Of a stretch of 64,000 nucleotides of DNA, positions 45,469 to 58,189 are shown piece after piece. Under the pieces are notes generated by a model. It was not told the origin of the DNA. It searched no databases and saw only the letters and a program-made list of their open reading frames with translations. The position numbers and the translations under genes were made by a program. Source of the DNA: Agriotes lineatus (taxonomy: Eukaryota; Arthropoda; Insecta; Coleoptera; Elateridae); assembly GCA_940337035.1 (NCBI GenBank), contig CALNHX010003292.1:1-64000 (forward strand), given 5' to 3'. Position 1 is the first letter of the stretch; the number at the start of each line of letters is the position of its first letter.

Positions 45469-48238
45469 CAGAAAGAAAAAATTTCAACGAAATTTTTAAC
45501 TAAAGAACAACTTTATCCTATAAGGATACATACATATACGCTAGAGAGTCAGTAAACCGTCTGTCATAAGACGTTCCTAACACTCAATCTTTAACAACCC
45601 AAAACCCACACCACAAACAAGCAACTACACTCTCAAAATTTTCTCAACAATAAAACAAACAATTGACAAAAGAAAAATTTCTCCTAATGGGAGACTTCAA
45701 CGAACTCCAACAACAACTGAGACAACCAATCACAGCAGCAGATCACACCAAAGACTTCATTCGGCAACTAAGGCTCAAAAGGAAACTAAAGGACATTAAC
45801 TCGGGACAGAGGCAGGTCCCATAAATCCGGAACGAGCCGATACTCTAAATGAGTAAATGAAACCGTTCTCCAACTCCAAGCATGACCAAAAGCGAAACCA
45901 AAACAAGGACTCAAGACTCACTTGTGGATCTAAATCCGCGTAAGCGAAATGGATACCGACACAAAAAAACACACAATACGCATAGCTGAAGGTATAACAC
46001 AGCAACACTATGCCACCAAAATCTCAAAAGGGTATCCAACAAAACCCAACAAGCTAACTCGAACCTACACCAAAGCGAAAGATAAACTTCACTCGACACG
46101 AATGAAAGTCAAACTACTCAACCAAACGAACTGCTAACTGCAAGCTACTCCAGTGTTGCTAGAGGAAGAACTAGATAACAAGCTCCCTAAAGTGACCTTC
46201 CCTACAGTGCCCATCCAACCACCCTATACTTTACAAGAGGGAAAGCAATATAAAAATGCTCCCTAAAGTGACCTTCCCTGCAGTGCCCATCCAACCACCC
46301 TATACTTTACAGGAGGGAAAGCAAGATAAAAATGCTCCCTAAAGTGACCTTCCCTACAGTGCCCATCCAACCACCCTAAATGAAATATAAACCCAATCAA
46401 AAGAAAGGAGAGAATATTCAACAACCGCAATTCCACACAAAACCACAATCACACCAGCGATCCAGCTGAAGGCTGACCAACACTAAAAGAACCAAACACC
46501 AATGCACTGTTAGAGCTCTATACCATAAAACGACCACAAGAAAAACCGAAGAAACAAATTCTATCATCACACACAGAAACCACCAGAAGATCGAAAGCGG
46601 AAGAAGTAACAGAAAAAGAACCAATTACATTAGTCGAAGGAAGGGACAATGTATTGAGAAAAGAATTAAGTTCTAATTTACTAAGCCAGCCAGCAACCCA
46701 GTGACAAATAACCAGTCACATAGACCCCGGGAAATCGTCCCATAACAGTACCCAAGACCCAAAAATCCGCATACCAACGGAACTTCATCAGGTCCAAATA
46801 ACAATTCACCAATCACTGAAGCTAAGGGATAATGGTACACACAATTCAAAGGTATGCTGCCGCTATTACATCACCAAACCGTTTTCCCAAACATGTCTAA
46901 CATCGTTACACAACAAGGGACGAGAATCACCCCCAGGAAAAATAGATACCACTCGATTCGGGGACACAAAAACAGCCACCGAAGGAACCACCACAAACCT
47001 AATCTCGATAACTAAAGAGCTAATCGACGATTCAGAAATCACAATCAAAAACTTATCTTACCCAACGGGCGTACTCCAACCTCATCAGAAACAAAGAAAA
47101 ATAAAATTGAAGATCCAAAAAATAATAACTACCATAACCAAAACTAGGAAGATGGTTTGAGAGACGTGATATCTGCATAAACAAAATCTCCCAAACACAC
47201 CAACACCAAGCCACGTTATCTTACCAACAAAGCAGAAGAAGGTGAAAGAGCCAATCGAAGAACTGTCTGCCAACCTAAACTAAGAAGATGTCCTGAGAGA
47301 CCTAAAAATGATCAAGGATTAAAAGAAAACCGCAGAGAGAATCCCTCAGACACACCAACATCGAACCCACATCACAATCAACACTCCAAAAAGAAAAGGA
47401 AAAGAAGCAATTAACTAACCCACGCCAACCTAACTAGAAGGAGGCTTATAAATCCCGCAAGAGCAAACTGCTCCAAACACATCACCATCACACTCATAAC
47501 AGAGTTAACACCAAACTAAGAAGAAAACATAAAGAAAATATCAAACACACTAAACCTTTCAGACATATATTCAATTAAAAACAAATCAAGCATATCAAAC
47601 CACCAGGACTCTAACATTCAATGAAGAAAAACTCAAGCACATTTGGCCAGTATATTCTCGAGGTTCCATCAATGAAAATCGCAATCGTTCAATGAAAAAC
47701 TCTAAACGATAATTCATCATGATACCTGAATAGCGTGATGTCTTCACCATTCATACAAATGAAAATAAAACCAGCTTTTATAAACATACACACAGAGCTC
47801 CTAAATCTAACACGCAACACACCCACTCAATCAAATAAAAATAAAACCATCCAGGATTAAATGTCCAATTATAAAATATCCAAATAAGATACTACTTCCA
47901 CAAATCAATCAATAAATCGACAAAGGCTCGCTCTCTTATTTCACCTACGGCAAGGTACTACCTACATAAGCTTAGTACTACTACGAGTACGATACTTGTT
48001 AAAACCACAAATAAACAATCCACATTAATCCAAAACAATCCCGTATTTAACACAATCCCTAAAATTTAATTTCAATCTGATTAGCCAAAACAAACTGATG
48101 ATATTTCCCATTTGCATAAACAAATACATATAATAAACAGATCTAATTACATCCGAATGCTTTTAATTAAGTATAACTACTAAAAATATTGTTCCTTTCA
48201 ATTATTGTGCGACCTAAAAGTACATGTTCCAATTTATA
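45469..48238 (-). other. Interior of the LTR element, no coding motif
   Basis: The plus strand is strikingly A/C-rich (ACCAAACC-type text), so the element's own sense strand is T/G-rich, opposite to the A-rich sense strand of most coding retroelements. Frames of 60-70 codons are present but none reads as a retroviral-type domain. Confidence 0.6.
46182..46384. repeat. 76-bp tandem repeat, 2.7 copies, inside the LTR element
   Basis: Units start GCTCCCTAAAGTGACCTTCC at 46182, 46258 and 46334. Copies differ at two or three positions. Non-coding. Confidence 0.9.
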
Positions 48239-48256
48239 GCCCCACGTTGGGCGCCA
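48239..48256 (-). other. Primer-binding site
   Basis: TGGCGCCCAACGTGGGGC on the minus strand begins 6 bp after the 5' LTR. TGGCGCC is the usual start for sites complementary to a tRNA 3' end. Which tRNA was not determined. Confidence 0.75.
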
Positions 48257-48262
48257 AAATCT

Positions 48263-49288
48263 TGTTAGCTTTCTTACTTACCTTTAGGTCGTCGTTCTTT
48301 AATTATTTAAATCAACAATTGAACATTATATAAGTGTACTTGAGGCCCGTCTACTAGCAACAGTGAAGACGTCGTGAATTCTTTAATTAAGATGTTAAAG
48401 GGAGCGCCAACAAGTTAAAACTCACGTACACTGATATATGTCAAGAAACTTGTAACTTCACTGTATATCTAAATAAACAATTATTGAACCCAATGCTTGT
48501 AACTAAAATGAAAGAGAGCAATACCCTTAACTAGTTTTATTATCACTTCAAACTTGAGACAACCAAAATTGGCCTATTATATGAACGGGACGGCGGGGTA
48601 CCCCTATTAACTTAAACTACTAGGTCTTTCTAATGTTTACACACCGTTTTCATATGCAAAATATCATCAAAATCACTTATCTGTTCGTGATTACACTTGT
48701 AGACGTTTACTGAATCAGATTAACTGTCAGCTTGACAGCACCCAATCGTCAGCTATCACCTGCGGCAAGTAGTCCTCAAAACTGCCTGGTGACTTCCAGC
48801 AGACTAAATTTTCTGTAGGTTTTCACTCCTACACTTTTTGCTATAATTCGAAGTTCAAGATAAAATACGGTAGATGCCAAAATAATTGTACCTACCCTGT
48901 TAAACAGGCAATAAACTTTAGAATCGTGATTCCGTGGTTTCCCAAATCGCTTCTAAGCTCGAATTTACATTCGTCGGAAAAATTACTCTCGCTTTTTAAA
49001 TTTCCTACCAGGAAGGTTAGCCAGTAATATTCCCTACTATAGCCCAAACCATATGCAATGGCGAGATTATCACTTATATACCACGAAACCCCTTGCAGTT
49101 TCAAATGCTGTCACACGTTTTTTTCAAAACAAAAACCGTTGTTTATCTTTTTCCTCTAGTAACGACCAAGGCCAATCTGATATTAATTTTTATGAGTTAT
49201 TATCGCATTAATCCCACTTGATCTCTTATTCAACACTTATATACTGTAGATTACTAGTATTAATAGCATATGCTTTTAGCACGTAACA
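48263..49288 (-). repeat. LTR (5' LTR in element orientation)
   Basis: 1026 bp. Substitutions against the other copy are scattered, for example TACGTACC/TACTTACC near the outer edge. A 2-bp length difference (ACACAGCG versus ACACCG) is balanced elsewhere. Confidence 0.9.
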
Positions 49289-49292
49289 CCGT

Positions 49293-49900
49293 TGCTCTAC
49301 AGTTCAGGCATAAGGTTTATCAGGTAGGATCCCTGGAGTAGAGTATAAGCTCTACGTAGTTTTATTAACCTATACATTATAAAAAGCGGCTGAATTCGTT
49401 ATAGATTAAACTCCGGCGTTTTACAGTCCAGTCGTAAGAGTTAGGCTTATAAAAAAGATTTAAGTCTCGCAGGTGTGCTGTTCGTTTAGCAAAATGAAAC
49501 AACATAGGCTGTCCTTCCGATGGTTCGCGGAGCTGGATACTGGTGCCCCCGGATTCTGGACTGCTAACGAATCGCTTTATATGATCAAGCGAGATTGGAA
49601 GCGGTTTGTTGGGTTTAAGCCTACCAGGGCTCAAGGCTGTTTCTAGGTAGAGCTTGACGCAAGTGCCTTGAATTGTCTAGGCATGGCCCGTTCGAAGCTT
49701 CCTTCCACTTTCTTTAGCTAAGAGAATCTAAGTGGAACAAACGAACGGAAATGGGGCATATGAGTGAGATTGCGCAAACTTGCACATTTCTGGCCCTCAT
49801 CTGGATTATCTGGTGCGAAGTACAAAAATACGTTTCACAAGACGGTATGTAGACGTCACGGAATATATGGTAGGCCAAGACTTCGGCAAGACTGTCCAGC
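49293..49900. other. Unassigned DNA between LTR element and CR1-like relic
   Basis: An 85-codon minus-strand frame (49377-49634) has no recognised motif. Part of 49650-49900 may be the 3' UTR of the adjacent LINE relic. Confidence 0.3.
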
Positions 49901-49904
49901 TTGC

Positions 49905-51120
49905 CACCAATAGTATATATTTTGCATGGATTTTACATTGGTAATAATAGTACATTTACAATATACGTTCTTAATTACGATAAAAGATTTATTTCATGCA
50001 GCCATGTTAGTGCCAGCGGTGTTAGTACATGGGTTTCCATCAGGGTACCATTAAACGCGGTGGTGGGATATTCTTGGGTGATGTGTTCCACTTTCGAGTC
50101 ACAGTTCCCACAGGAAGGGAGTCGGTGAAACATATTTCGTTCTATCCATTCGGTTCTCCACAGCTCGCTGGTGCTGAGACCGTCATTAATAAGATTCTTG
50201 CCATTTACCATGGCGGTAATCCAGATTTTAATCGTAAACGGTCTTGCGATAATTAGTTGGTGTGGGCGTGGACAGGTAAGAGAGGGTTTTGGCGGCATTT
50301 GTGGTATTTTCTTGTAAGGGCTGTTTTACGCTTAAGAGCGGCCGAAGCAATGTTGCAGAGTACAGGCATCCATTCTGTGGGAGTTGATATGACAGTGCTC
50401 AACATAAACCTTTTGGTTTGGTTTAGCTGTGTGTCAATTTTGGGTGTAAGTTTGCTGTTCAGCCATACTGGCGAGCGGTATTCCGCTGCTGCAAAGCGAG
50501 TGACGATGTGCTAAGCGCATCTGCATTTGCTCCCCACTTAGTGTTGGTAAGTTTTTGTATAATGTTTACCCTTGTGTTTAATTTGGAAGTTAGTTTTTCT
50601 AGATGATGTTTATAACTAAAAATGCTGTCCAGAGTTACCCCAATGTATTTAAGGGTGTAATTGTGCTTCAATCGGGTCCCTTTGAAGGAGACATTTAGTT
50701 GATAACGTGCTTGTATTTTGTGCAGATGGAAAGTTGTCACTTCGGTCTTATTTGGGTTTCTCTGAAGTCCCATTTGGAAAAATATTTGACCATGGTTTCT
50801 AAGTCTTCGGTAAGTTTATTTTCTGTTAAAGCGATGTCTCGGTGTTGGGAGCATATAGGTAAGTCATCAGCGTAAGCGACTTTTTGTGAGCTCAGCATTG
50901 CGTTTAAAATTATTAGGAGGCTTTTACAGAAGCTTAAGTTGAAAACTTTCTTTAAAAAACCGCATTTCCACATTGTGTCGTAAGCAGCAGTTAGGTCTAC
51001 GAAAGCTGCCGAGGCTTTAAGGTTTGGAATCATTGTTCAACGTACGAGGTGAGCAGCTTCTTCCTGCTTTAAACCCAGCCTGCTCCATCGGGATGCAGCA
51101 AATAGTGATCAATGGCGTGA
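49905..51120 (-). pseudogene. CR1/Jockey-like LINE relic, RT to C-terminus
   Basis: On the minus strand the order is PMEQAGFKAGRSC (about 51085), AAFVDLTAAYDTMW (motif A, about 50990), AYADDLPICSQ (YADD, about 50870), KTEVTTFHLHKIQARYQLNVSFKGTRLKH and YIGVTLD (about 50740-50640), and a C-terminal CGNCDSKVEHITQEYP zinc-type segment (about 50120-50080). The RT segment carrying VPQGSVLAP is deleted between motif A and YADD. Frameshifts occur near 50760, 50480 and 50300. The endonuclease half is absent. Confidence 0.75.
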
Positions 51121-51124
51121 AACA

Positions 51125-51368
51125 GTGAAGAGAGAATCGTTGGGTCACAAAACGTCTGCCAACACGTTATGGAGACGAACAGACTTCAATAGATTGCGAG
51201 GACATGTAACTTGGTTAGAAACAACGATCTATAGATGGACATGGCAAATTAAACAAAGGCATTCGAAGATGTTTATCCAACGAATTTTGAAATTGTAATA
51301 AAAACAGCTGTATATGTGTAGCAAAGGCAACAAAAAATTGGAAGGTATCGCCTTATTTTTTATTAATA
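51125..51368. other. Unassigned DNA
   Basis: Short stretch between the CR1-like relic and the foldback element. Nothing recognised. Confidence 0.3.
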
Positions 51369-51371
51369 GCT

Positions 51372-51496
51372 ATTTATGCAACAAGTGCTAAAAGTCGACG
51401 TTTATGCACGAGACATGAAAATTATGAAACGAAACCGAAGGCTGAGTTTCATAACATGTCTCGTGCATAAACGACTTTTAGCACGGGTTGCATACA
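51372..51496. repeat. Foldback element with ~50-bp arms
   Basis: TATGCAACAAGTGCTAAAAG...TGCACGAGACATG at the left is mirrored at 51445-51496 (CATGTCTCGTGCATAAA...CTTTTAGCAC). It abuts the target duplication of the RTE element, which starts at 51495. Confidence 0.75.
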
Positions 51497-51508
51497 ATAT
51501 TTTATCTA
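51495..51508 (+). repeat. Target-site duplication of the RTE element, left copy
   Basis: CAATATTTTATCTA, identical to 54764-54777. Confidence 0.88.
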
Positions 51509-51527
51509 TATATATATATTACCGGTT

Positions 51528-52910
51528 TCACAGCGACTGCGGTCGCCTTCCGGATCCCAGTTTCCATTGATTTCTATTTTCCCAATCTCCATCCTGAAGA
51601 TTTCTTTCGGACATTGCTCTTTTTATTCCTTTTTCCCAAGTTTCTCTAGGACGTCCCCTTCTTTTCCTTTCCCTTGGTATCCATTCCATTACTTTCTTTG
51701 GGAGCCTGTCCTCACCCATTCTGTTGACATGTCCGTACCATATAAGTTGTTTCCGCCGTATCTCTTCCATTATTGTTGTTTCTCTTTTAACTCGCCGTCG
51801 TACTTCTTCATTCCTCACGTGTTCTGTCCTTGATATCTTTGCTGATCTTCTTAGGAAATCCATTTCTGTCGCTAATAGTTTTCCTTCCATGTTTTTGTTT
51901 ATTTGCCATACTTCGCATCCATAGGTCAATGTGCTTTTCATAATAGCATCATATATGTGCATTTTTGTTTTTCTTGTTATGTCTTTTTGCCAGAGGATAG
52001 AATTTAACGTGCCAGTTATTTTTCTGGCATTATTTATTCTGCTGCTAATCATCTCTTCACTTTTCCCTGTTTTTTCCATTTTTGTTCCTAAGTATGTGTA
52101 GTTGTCACAGCTTTTTATCAATGTTCCATCATCCAACCTGATGTCTTGGTTCATACCACCTACACACATGTATTCTGTTTTATTTAGATTCACTGTTAGT
52201 CCCCATTTAGCATATTCTTCACTAAGCTTTCTCATCATATAATCTGCATCGTCATAGTCCTGGGCAATTACTACCTGATCATCTGCGTAGTGTAAAGTAT
52301 ATAATGTTCTGTCTCCTATTGGTATGCCCATCCCTTCGCATTTCCTTCTCCATTGCTTTAGTGCTGCGTCTAAGTATATGTTGAATAAAATTGGCGACAT
52401 ACAGCATCCTTGTCTGAGTCCTTTTGTGACTTGGAAGTTAGATGTTAGCTTTGTCCCAACTTTCACTCTAGCATATGTGTCTTTATACATTTCCTTTATT
52501 GCTTTTATAATGGTAGCGTTAATAGGGGATTCCTCTAGAATTTTAAACAACTTTCTTATGGGTATGTTGTCGTACGCTTTTGTGAGGTCTACGAATACCA
52601 GGTGAGTTTCCCTTGCTGTTGCCATGCGTTTTTCTATTATTTGTGTTATGCAAAATATATTATCTATTGTTGAACGGCCGGCTCTAAATCCTGATTGTTC
52701 CTCTGTTTGATATAGTTGGTAGTCATTGGTAATAAGCTTTGTTATAGTTCGTCCGTAGAGTCTACTAAAAGTGCTAGTCACGGAGAGCCCTCTATAGTTT
52801 TCACATTGATTTCTTGGACCCTTTTTATGTAGTGGTGTGATCCAGCTCTCTTTCCATTCGGATGGTATTGTTTCGCCAATTAAGCATTTATCAAATAGTC
52901 GTTTTATCAT
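51528..52910 (-). pseudogene. RTE ORF, reverse transcriptase and C-terminal part
   Basis: 460 residues. The true protein continues upstream into the endonuclease frame; the Met at 52910 is internal. Blocks: WITPLHKKG and CENYRGLSV (about 23-43), FVDLTKAYD with catalytic Asp108, GLRQGCCMSPILFN (about 164-177), and YADD at 208-211 with both Asp present. YLGTKME (about 273-279) is followed by a C-terminal HVNRMGEDRLPKKVMEW and RRGRPRETWEKG tail. No stop within the domain, so the polymerase could be functional if the upstream frameshift were absent. Confidence 0.88.
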
Positions 52911-52939
52911 TCGGTGAAGCTTATCAGTTCCATATTTTA

Positions 52940-54436
52940 TTAACTCAGGGCTAATTCCCCTGGGCCAGCTGCTCTGCCATTCTTTAAACTTTTTATGGCT
53001 GATTTTAGTAGATTGTATTCTATTTTTATCTCTTCACCTTCGACTTGTATGTTAATTTCTTCTGGCATTTGTTGAAATTCATTTCTTTGTTCTGTGAGTA
53101 TATTTTCAAAGTGCATTTTCCATTTTTCTTCTGTTATTATTTCCAGGTTAATTTTGTCGTTTGTTTGTTTTCTAAGATTTTTAATGAATCTCCAGGGTTC
53201 AGTATTTCGTCTTCCACCTATATAATTTTCCAGTTCCTGACATTTTCTTTCCCATTGTTTATTCTTCTCCTCTATTATTTTTTTCTTAAACTTTGCCCTA
53301 GCCCGTTTGTATGCTATATGGTCATCTGTTTGTTTGGTTTGAAGCCATTTCTGGTGTAGTTTTTGCCTCTCATTTCTCAAACTATTTAGTTCATCGTTCC
53401 ACCAGAAATTTTGTCTTTTCACTATTTTTTCTTCTTCACCTAAGGCTTCAGCGGCAGTTTGGTGTAGAGCTGTTTTTATGTGTTCATATATCTTGGATGG
53501 ATTTAGGCTATTAGTTTCTTCATTTAACTTTTGATCTAGTCTAGCTTGGTATAGTAGTCTTATGCTTTCCTCTTTTAATAAATGTAATTTATATTTTTTG
53601 TGTGTTATTTGGGTTATGTCAATGTTTTTTAGAATCTCCCTAGGTGTGTTCATAAAAGGTAAGAAAAGTTTTGACTTTACTAGATAATGATCACTTCCAC
53701 AGTCGGGTCCTCGATATGCTCTCACATCTAATATTTCCATATTCGTTTGTTGTTTAACGATTAAATAGTCGATGATTGATTTTCGATTTCGTGCTATTTC
53801 CCTCCATGTATATTTATGTATATCCTTATGGTTGAAATATCCATTCATTATCTTTAATTCGTGTTGTTCGCATATATCTACTAATCTCTGTCCATTGTTA
53901 TTCTGCGTTTCCTCTCCGTGGCTGCCCACTACCTGATGTTTGATTCTTTTTCCTGTTCTAGCATTCATATCCCCAATTAGAATAATTTCTCTCATATTCC
54001 CTACTTCTCTCAGCGTTTCATTCAATGATTCTTCGTATTGATCTTTTACTTCTGCATTTTCATCTTCATTTGGAGCGTAGACACCAATTATGGTAAGCCT
54101 GTGTCCTAGGTGACTCATTTTAAGTTTTATTATACGCTCATTGATTGCTTCCCAATTCGTTATATACTTTTTTAAAGTTTTTAATATCATAAGGGATACA
54201 CCACTTTTAGCTCTTTGTTCTTTTGGGACACCACTATAGATATGTATATAGTTTCCAATTTGTTCAACACCACTTCCTTTCTTTTTTGTTTCAGAGATAA
54301 CGGCTATATCTATTTTTAATTCCATCAGTCCTTTCTCAATATCTTCGGCTTTTCCTCTCATGCTCCTGACGTTCCATATGCCTATATTCATAAACCGTTT
54401 ACTTTGCTTGGGTCGTCTTCGTTTGCGTCCGTCCAA
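52940..54436 (-). pseudogene. RTE ORF, endonuclease and linker part
   Basis: 498 residues. An APE-type endonuclease starts near residue 16. Active-site blocks are visible: WNVRS 21-25, SETK with Glu49, GDMNARTG with Asp156 and Asn158, IDYLI with Asp223, and GSDH with Asp249/His250. The protein would nick target DNA to prime reverse transcription. A Lys/Glu-rich linker (about 320-460) leads to SLKNGRAAGPGE, where the frame breaks one base short of the reverse transcriptase frame (52910 onward). All catalytic residues appear intact. Confidence 0.88.
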
Positions 54437-54763
54437 GTTCCGAGGCTTTGCACTGGGATTTTTAGCGGTTTGTTTAGTCTTCCGGATACTGGGTTGCTAC
54501 CCCCTGCGATCCAACCCCCAACTTGGAGGGCCAGGTGATTTGTAATCGAGGTTTTCTTCCTCTAGCCTTTGACGAACCAACGTCTAGCTACAAGGCAGCA
54601 TTTCGGATTTGTGAGCCATTAATTCCATCCTTGGAAGTTGCCTCCTTGCTGGTTTTGGTCCACCCCGGGTATTTTATTTCGCCGGTACCCGCTATATCTA
54701 GCGAGTATTCCCCTATCCGCCACCTGGGGAGGCGCCCGGTTGGGGACCAGCAACCCCGCCGGG

Positions 54764-54777
54764 CAATATTTTATCTA
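54764..54777 (+). repeat. Target-site duplication of the RTE element, right copy
   Basis: CAATATTTTATCTA, adjoining the GC-rich 5' end of the element (CCCGGCGGGG on the minus strand). Confidence 0.88.
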
Positions 54778-54779
54778 CG

Positions 54780-57700
54780 ACTTTAATTTTACCGTTATAA
54801 ATCCATAAATATCGATTTAACAAAGGTTTGCATCTGCGACACTTTTAATTTATGTCATAATAAACAGTAGGCCACGCCGCGCGGGCGATTGTTTGCCACA
54901 CCAGTACTGTCAAGGTGAGTTACGAAATGTAATTATTGATACTTCACATCTGACTGTATTCATTACATAATGCTTTAATTATTTCAAAAACACTTTACCT
55001 GTAACGCAAGAAGCAACTAGAATAACTTTACAACTTTACTTCCAGTTCGAAATTGTAGTTTTAACCTCACTTCACTTTTATCCCATGTGCTAAAAATAAA
55101 CAGCTGATTTCTTTAACCACGGTAAAGTATAAAACGTCACTTTTATTGAAACAAGCTAGCGCTAAAAGGCCTATTTTTAGTAGTGGTCCTAGATAAAAAA
55201 ATATAAATACTTTGACACAGATTTAAAAGTGCATGCTTAACTGGAACCTTTATTGTTTGAACCTTTACAGGTTCACTAAGCAATAAAGAAAACGGTATTG
55301 CAGGTTTTTGAGTCATCGTCTTTCTACTAATACAAAGAGAAAGAAAGTTAAACCGCTTATTACCTCAACAAGAGTATACTGTATACTTATATGTATTAAA
55401 AAAAACGACGAAAAAATCATTTATAAGTTGATATATTGAGAACAAAAAATAGTTAATGAAAACTAAAAATTTACTAAGGTGATTCAAATTTAAATAGCTA
55501 CGAAACTGGGGTAGGAATGATAACGATTTTTTTTAAATTAGATTAGGCAACCTAGAACATACAGTTGCTAATATTTTCTGACACAACGCAGCTGTGAGAT
55601 CAAAGTTACAGGGAATTTACATTATTTCTCCGAGTTCAGCAAGTAGTAGCGAAGGGGTAAACTTAACTGCACAACAAATAATCTTCCCCAAACTTTATCC
55701 TGACAAAACGAAGGACTAAATTTAACCTAATAGATGCAAAACCGCCACACGTAAAATTGGAATTTAGACTCTAATTTAACAAATGGCGGCGCATGCTCTC
55801 GGAGAGACAAATGAAATTTCAAGTAACACCTGAGACTGAGCAGACTGGAATCATATCGCTCCGCAAAGCTCCACAAAATGGGCGCTAAACTCTTGAAATC
55901 TAATTATAAAACAAATCTCAAACTTCATTAACAACATCAAAGACTGTTCGTGACGTTACCCCATTACATCAAGAAAACTTCTTTTGTTGCCTGCATTTCC
56001 CTTTTGAAGTATGCACTCAGGTGAGTCTGGTTGATTGCGTCTGGGAAATTTATAACCCTAGGTAAGCTTTTTTTATTGTTATCTACCAGAGTAAATTTAA
56101 TTAAACAATATAACAAGTTGCATCTCAGTTTTCACTTTACATACCTAGATATTTATGGTTAAGTAAATTTGCACGTCCCCTATTTTCTATTTAAAAGTTT
56201 GCGTTTTCTAGGCCAAATGAAACTAGAGAATTATAAACAGGTCGCTGTAAATGTTTATGAAATAGGTAGGTTGTATATGCATAATGTACGTTTACTTTCC
56301 CACTGAAGTAGTCTTATACTATCATAATATTAACTATAGCATCACTGAGAAAAGTATTAATTACATTTCGTAACTAAATCATAATTACGAGAATTATTGT
56401 TAATTGTAGGATAACCAAGATTACGTTTAATACTTGTGATCCTTGTATACAGTGCTAGAAGTAACTACCTAAATTGCATTGTCTAGTTATTTTTACGGGA
56501 TTATTGATTCCATTCTTCAATGAAACAATTTTGGATACTGCTTTAACAAGGGAAATGATGTTGAAGTATTTCCTTGAACATGATCAATTTACTATTTGTT
56601 GCTGTATTAGGACTACGCCTTCCTTAGTAAGAAATGCAATCACAGCTTGATATGCGCCTTTTTAACATTTTCGAAAATACGCTCATGAATGCATATACGT
56701 AGTGTACGTTTATACAATGAATGTCGGCATCAAAGTATTTAGCGTGCAAAGATTGAAGGAAGACTGGATCCGAACGCTAAAGTAGCGAAAGGCAAGTCAA
56801 TTTAGTTTGAGTAGTTGAACAAAAATAATCACGCTCGTCCCGTGCTGGCTTGGACAAGGGTGAGGTTGTTAATTGTTAAAGTTGACTTGGGAGAGTAAAG
56901 TTAATGGTTTTTGTGTTTATGATGTGAGCGTTCCGTTCCATAAACGTAGGTATGTTTTAAACTCTTACCTTACCGCTTTGGCAAACGTGTGAAGCTTCTC
57001 GAATCTATCTAGCTTTTACAACACGCGGGCTACTAAGTTTGAAATTCCGAATTCTCGTTTTAAAGTGCCTTGCTGCTTAACAAGCTGTCATGTTTACTCA
57101 AAAAACCCAAAATATTACAAATGAAGTTGATTGACCTATTAAAGAATTAGAAGTGCCAGACAGACAATCTACCATGCAACAACAATTACACTTACCATAA
57201 GACAATCTAGAAAATTCAAAACCGAAATAAATAATCTAGCAAAAGCGCATCAAATAATGAGGGCTCCTGTAAATAAGGAGAAAACAGCTCGACTCAAAAT
57301 GGTAAACATAGAGTGTACAAATCGAAACATCAAATCTCGAGTGTACTATTTCGAACTATCTTCGTACATAATAAAACATATCTTAGTAAACGTTAACAAA
57401 AATAAATAAAACCTATATAAATATAAAATCCTTAGAGAGCACTGCGAAGTTAAACCATTCACAACAGCATGCAATGTTTGTTAATTTAAGCACACAACTG
57501 GTGTATTCGTATTGCGGTAATTAATTATTACCTAGTTACAACTAGGGACCTAAATTAAAAAAAGTTGTTATTTATAGGAAATGCTGCAAAGGAATTGATA
57601 CATCCCAGTTTCCGAATTGGGCCGTTGGGTTGTTAGTGAAAAATCGGCGGTGACCTCTTGCGCTTGGGTGTGGAAAATTTTTAAAACGTAACGGCTACTA

Positions 57701-58180
57701 GAATATTGCACAGCGCAGCAAATTGAAAAGAATAAGCGCCCATTCATGACTCAGCGAAATAGCATGAGGAAGTTTTTTAATAAATTGGAATTTTTTCAGT
57801 GCATTAAAAGGCAGGTAGCGTACTTGAAATACCGGAGGGCCGAATCCATTAACACGTGTTGAATTTCAACAGGCGACCATGTATAAAACTCAGCAAAAAA
57901 TGTTAGATTGCAAGGTGGCTTTTTTTTTAAATTCTCCGAATTGGTTATCAATAGACGCTTAATCTAAACACCGAAGATCGAAAAGACAAATAACAGAAAA
58001 CACAACTTGGTGACTATTAATCTGGAACACGGAGAAGTAGATAGAACGTGAACAGACTAAGTTTTAAAATTATATTTTTCCAAAAGATGCAGGGACATAC
58101 TTATCCCTGAAATTAAATGCTATCTAGCATGTATATACTTTCGGTAAAATATACCGAGTGTCCAAATTACCATTTTCCCT
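54780..58180. other. Anonymous AT-rich DNA
   Basis: 3.4 kb without a frame longer than about 60 codons or a recognisable element. If host regulatory sequence exists in the window, this is one of the few long tracts not claimed by transposons. Confidence 0.3.
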
Positions 58181-58189
58181 TTGAAGGTT

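Larger units (their letters stand above)
44429..49288 (-). mobile_element. LTR retrotransposon, recent, apparently non-coding
   Basis: Two 1026-bp direct repeats (44429-45454 and 48263-49288) begin TG and end CA and are flanked by a 4-bp duplication CCGT (44425-44428 and 49289-49292). Orientation is minus: TGGCGCCCAACGTGGGGC, a tRNA-type primer-binding site, lies on the minus strand 6 bp inside the right LTR, and a purine run AAGGGGGGAG lies next to the left LTR. About 14 differences between LTRs (about 1.4% by eye) indicate a recent insertion. The ~2.8-kb interior has no gag, protease, RT or integrase motif in any frame, so the element depends on a partner for movement. Confidence 0.88.
51509..54763 (-). 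mobile_element. Full-length RTE-type LINE, nearly intact
   Basis: Flanked by a 14-bp direct repeat CAATATTTTATCTA at 51495-51508 and 54764-54777. The minus-strand order is: GC-rich 5' UTR (54763-54437), endonuclease and linker, reverse transcriptase, then a very short 3' end with a (TA)n tract at 51509-51519. Only one frameshift (near 52945-52955) interrupts the single long ORF typical of RTE. It is the best-preserved LINE in the window and probably a recent arrival. Confidence 0.92.

Noticed and set aside
51567..54545. Plus-strand frames of 60-104 codons across the RTE element
   Set aside because: Antisense shadows of the minus-strand endonuclease and reverse transcriptase.
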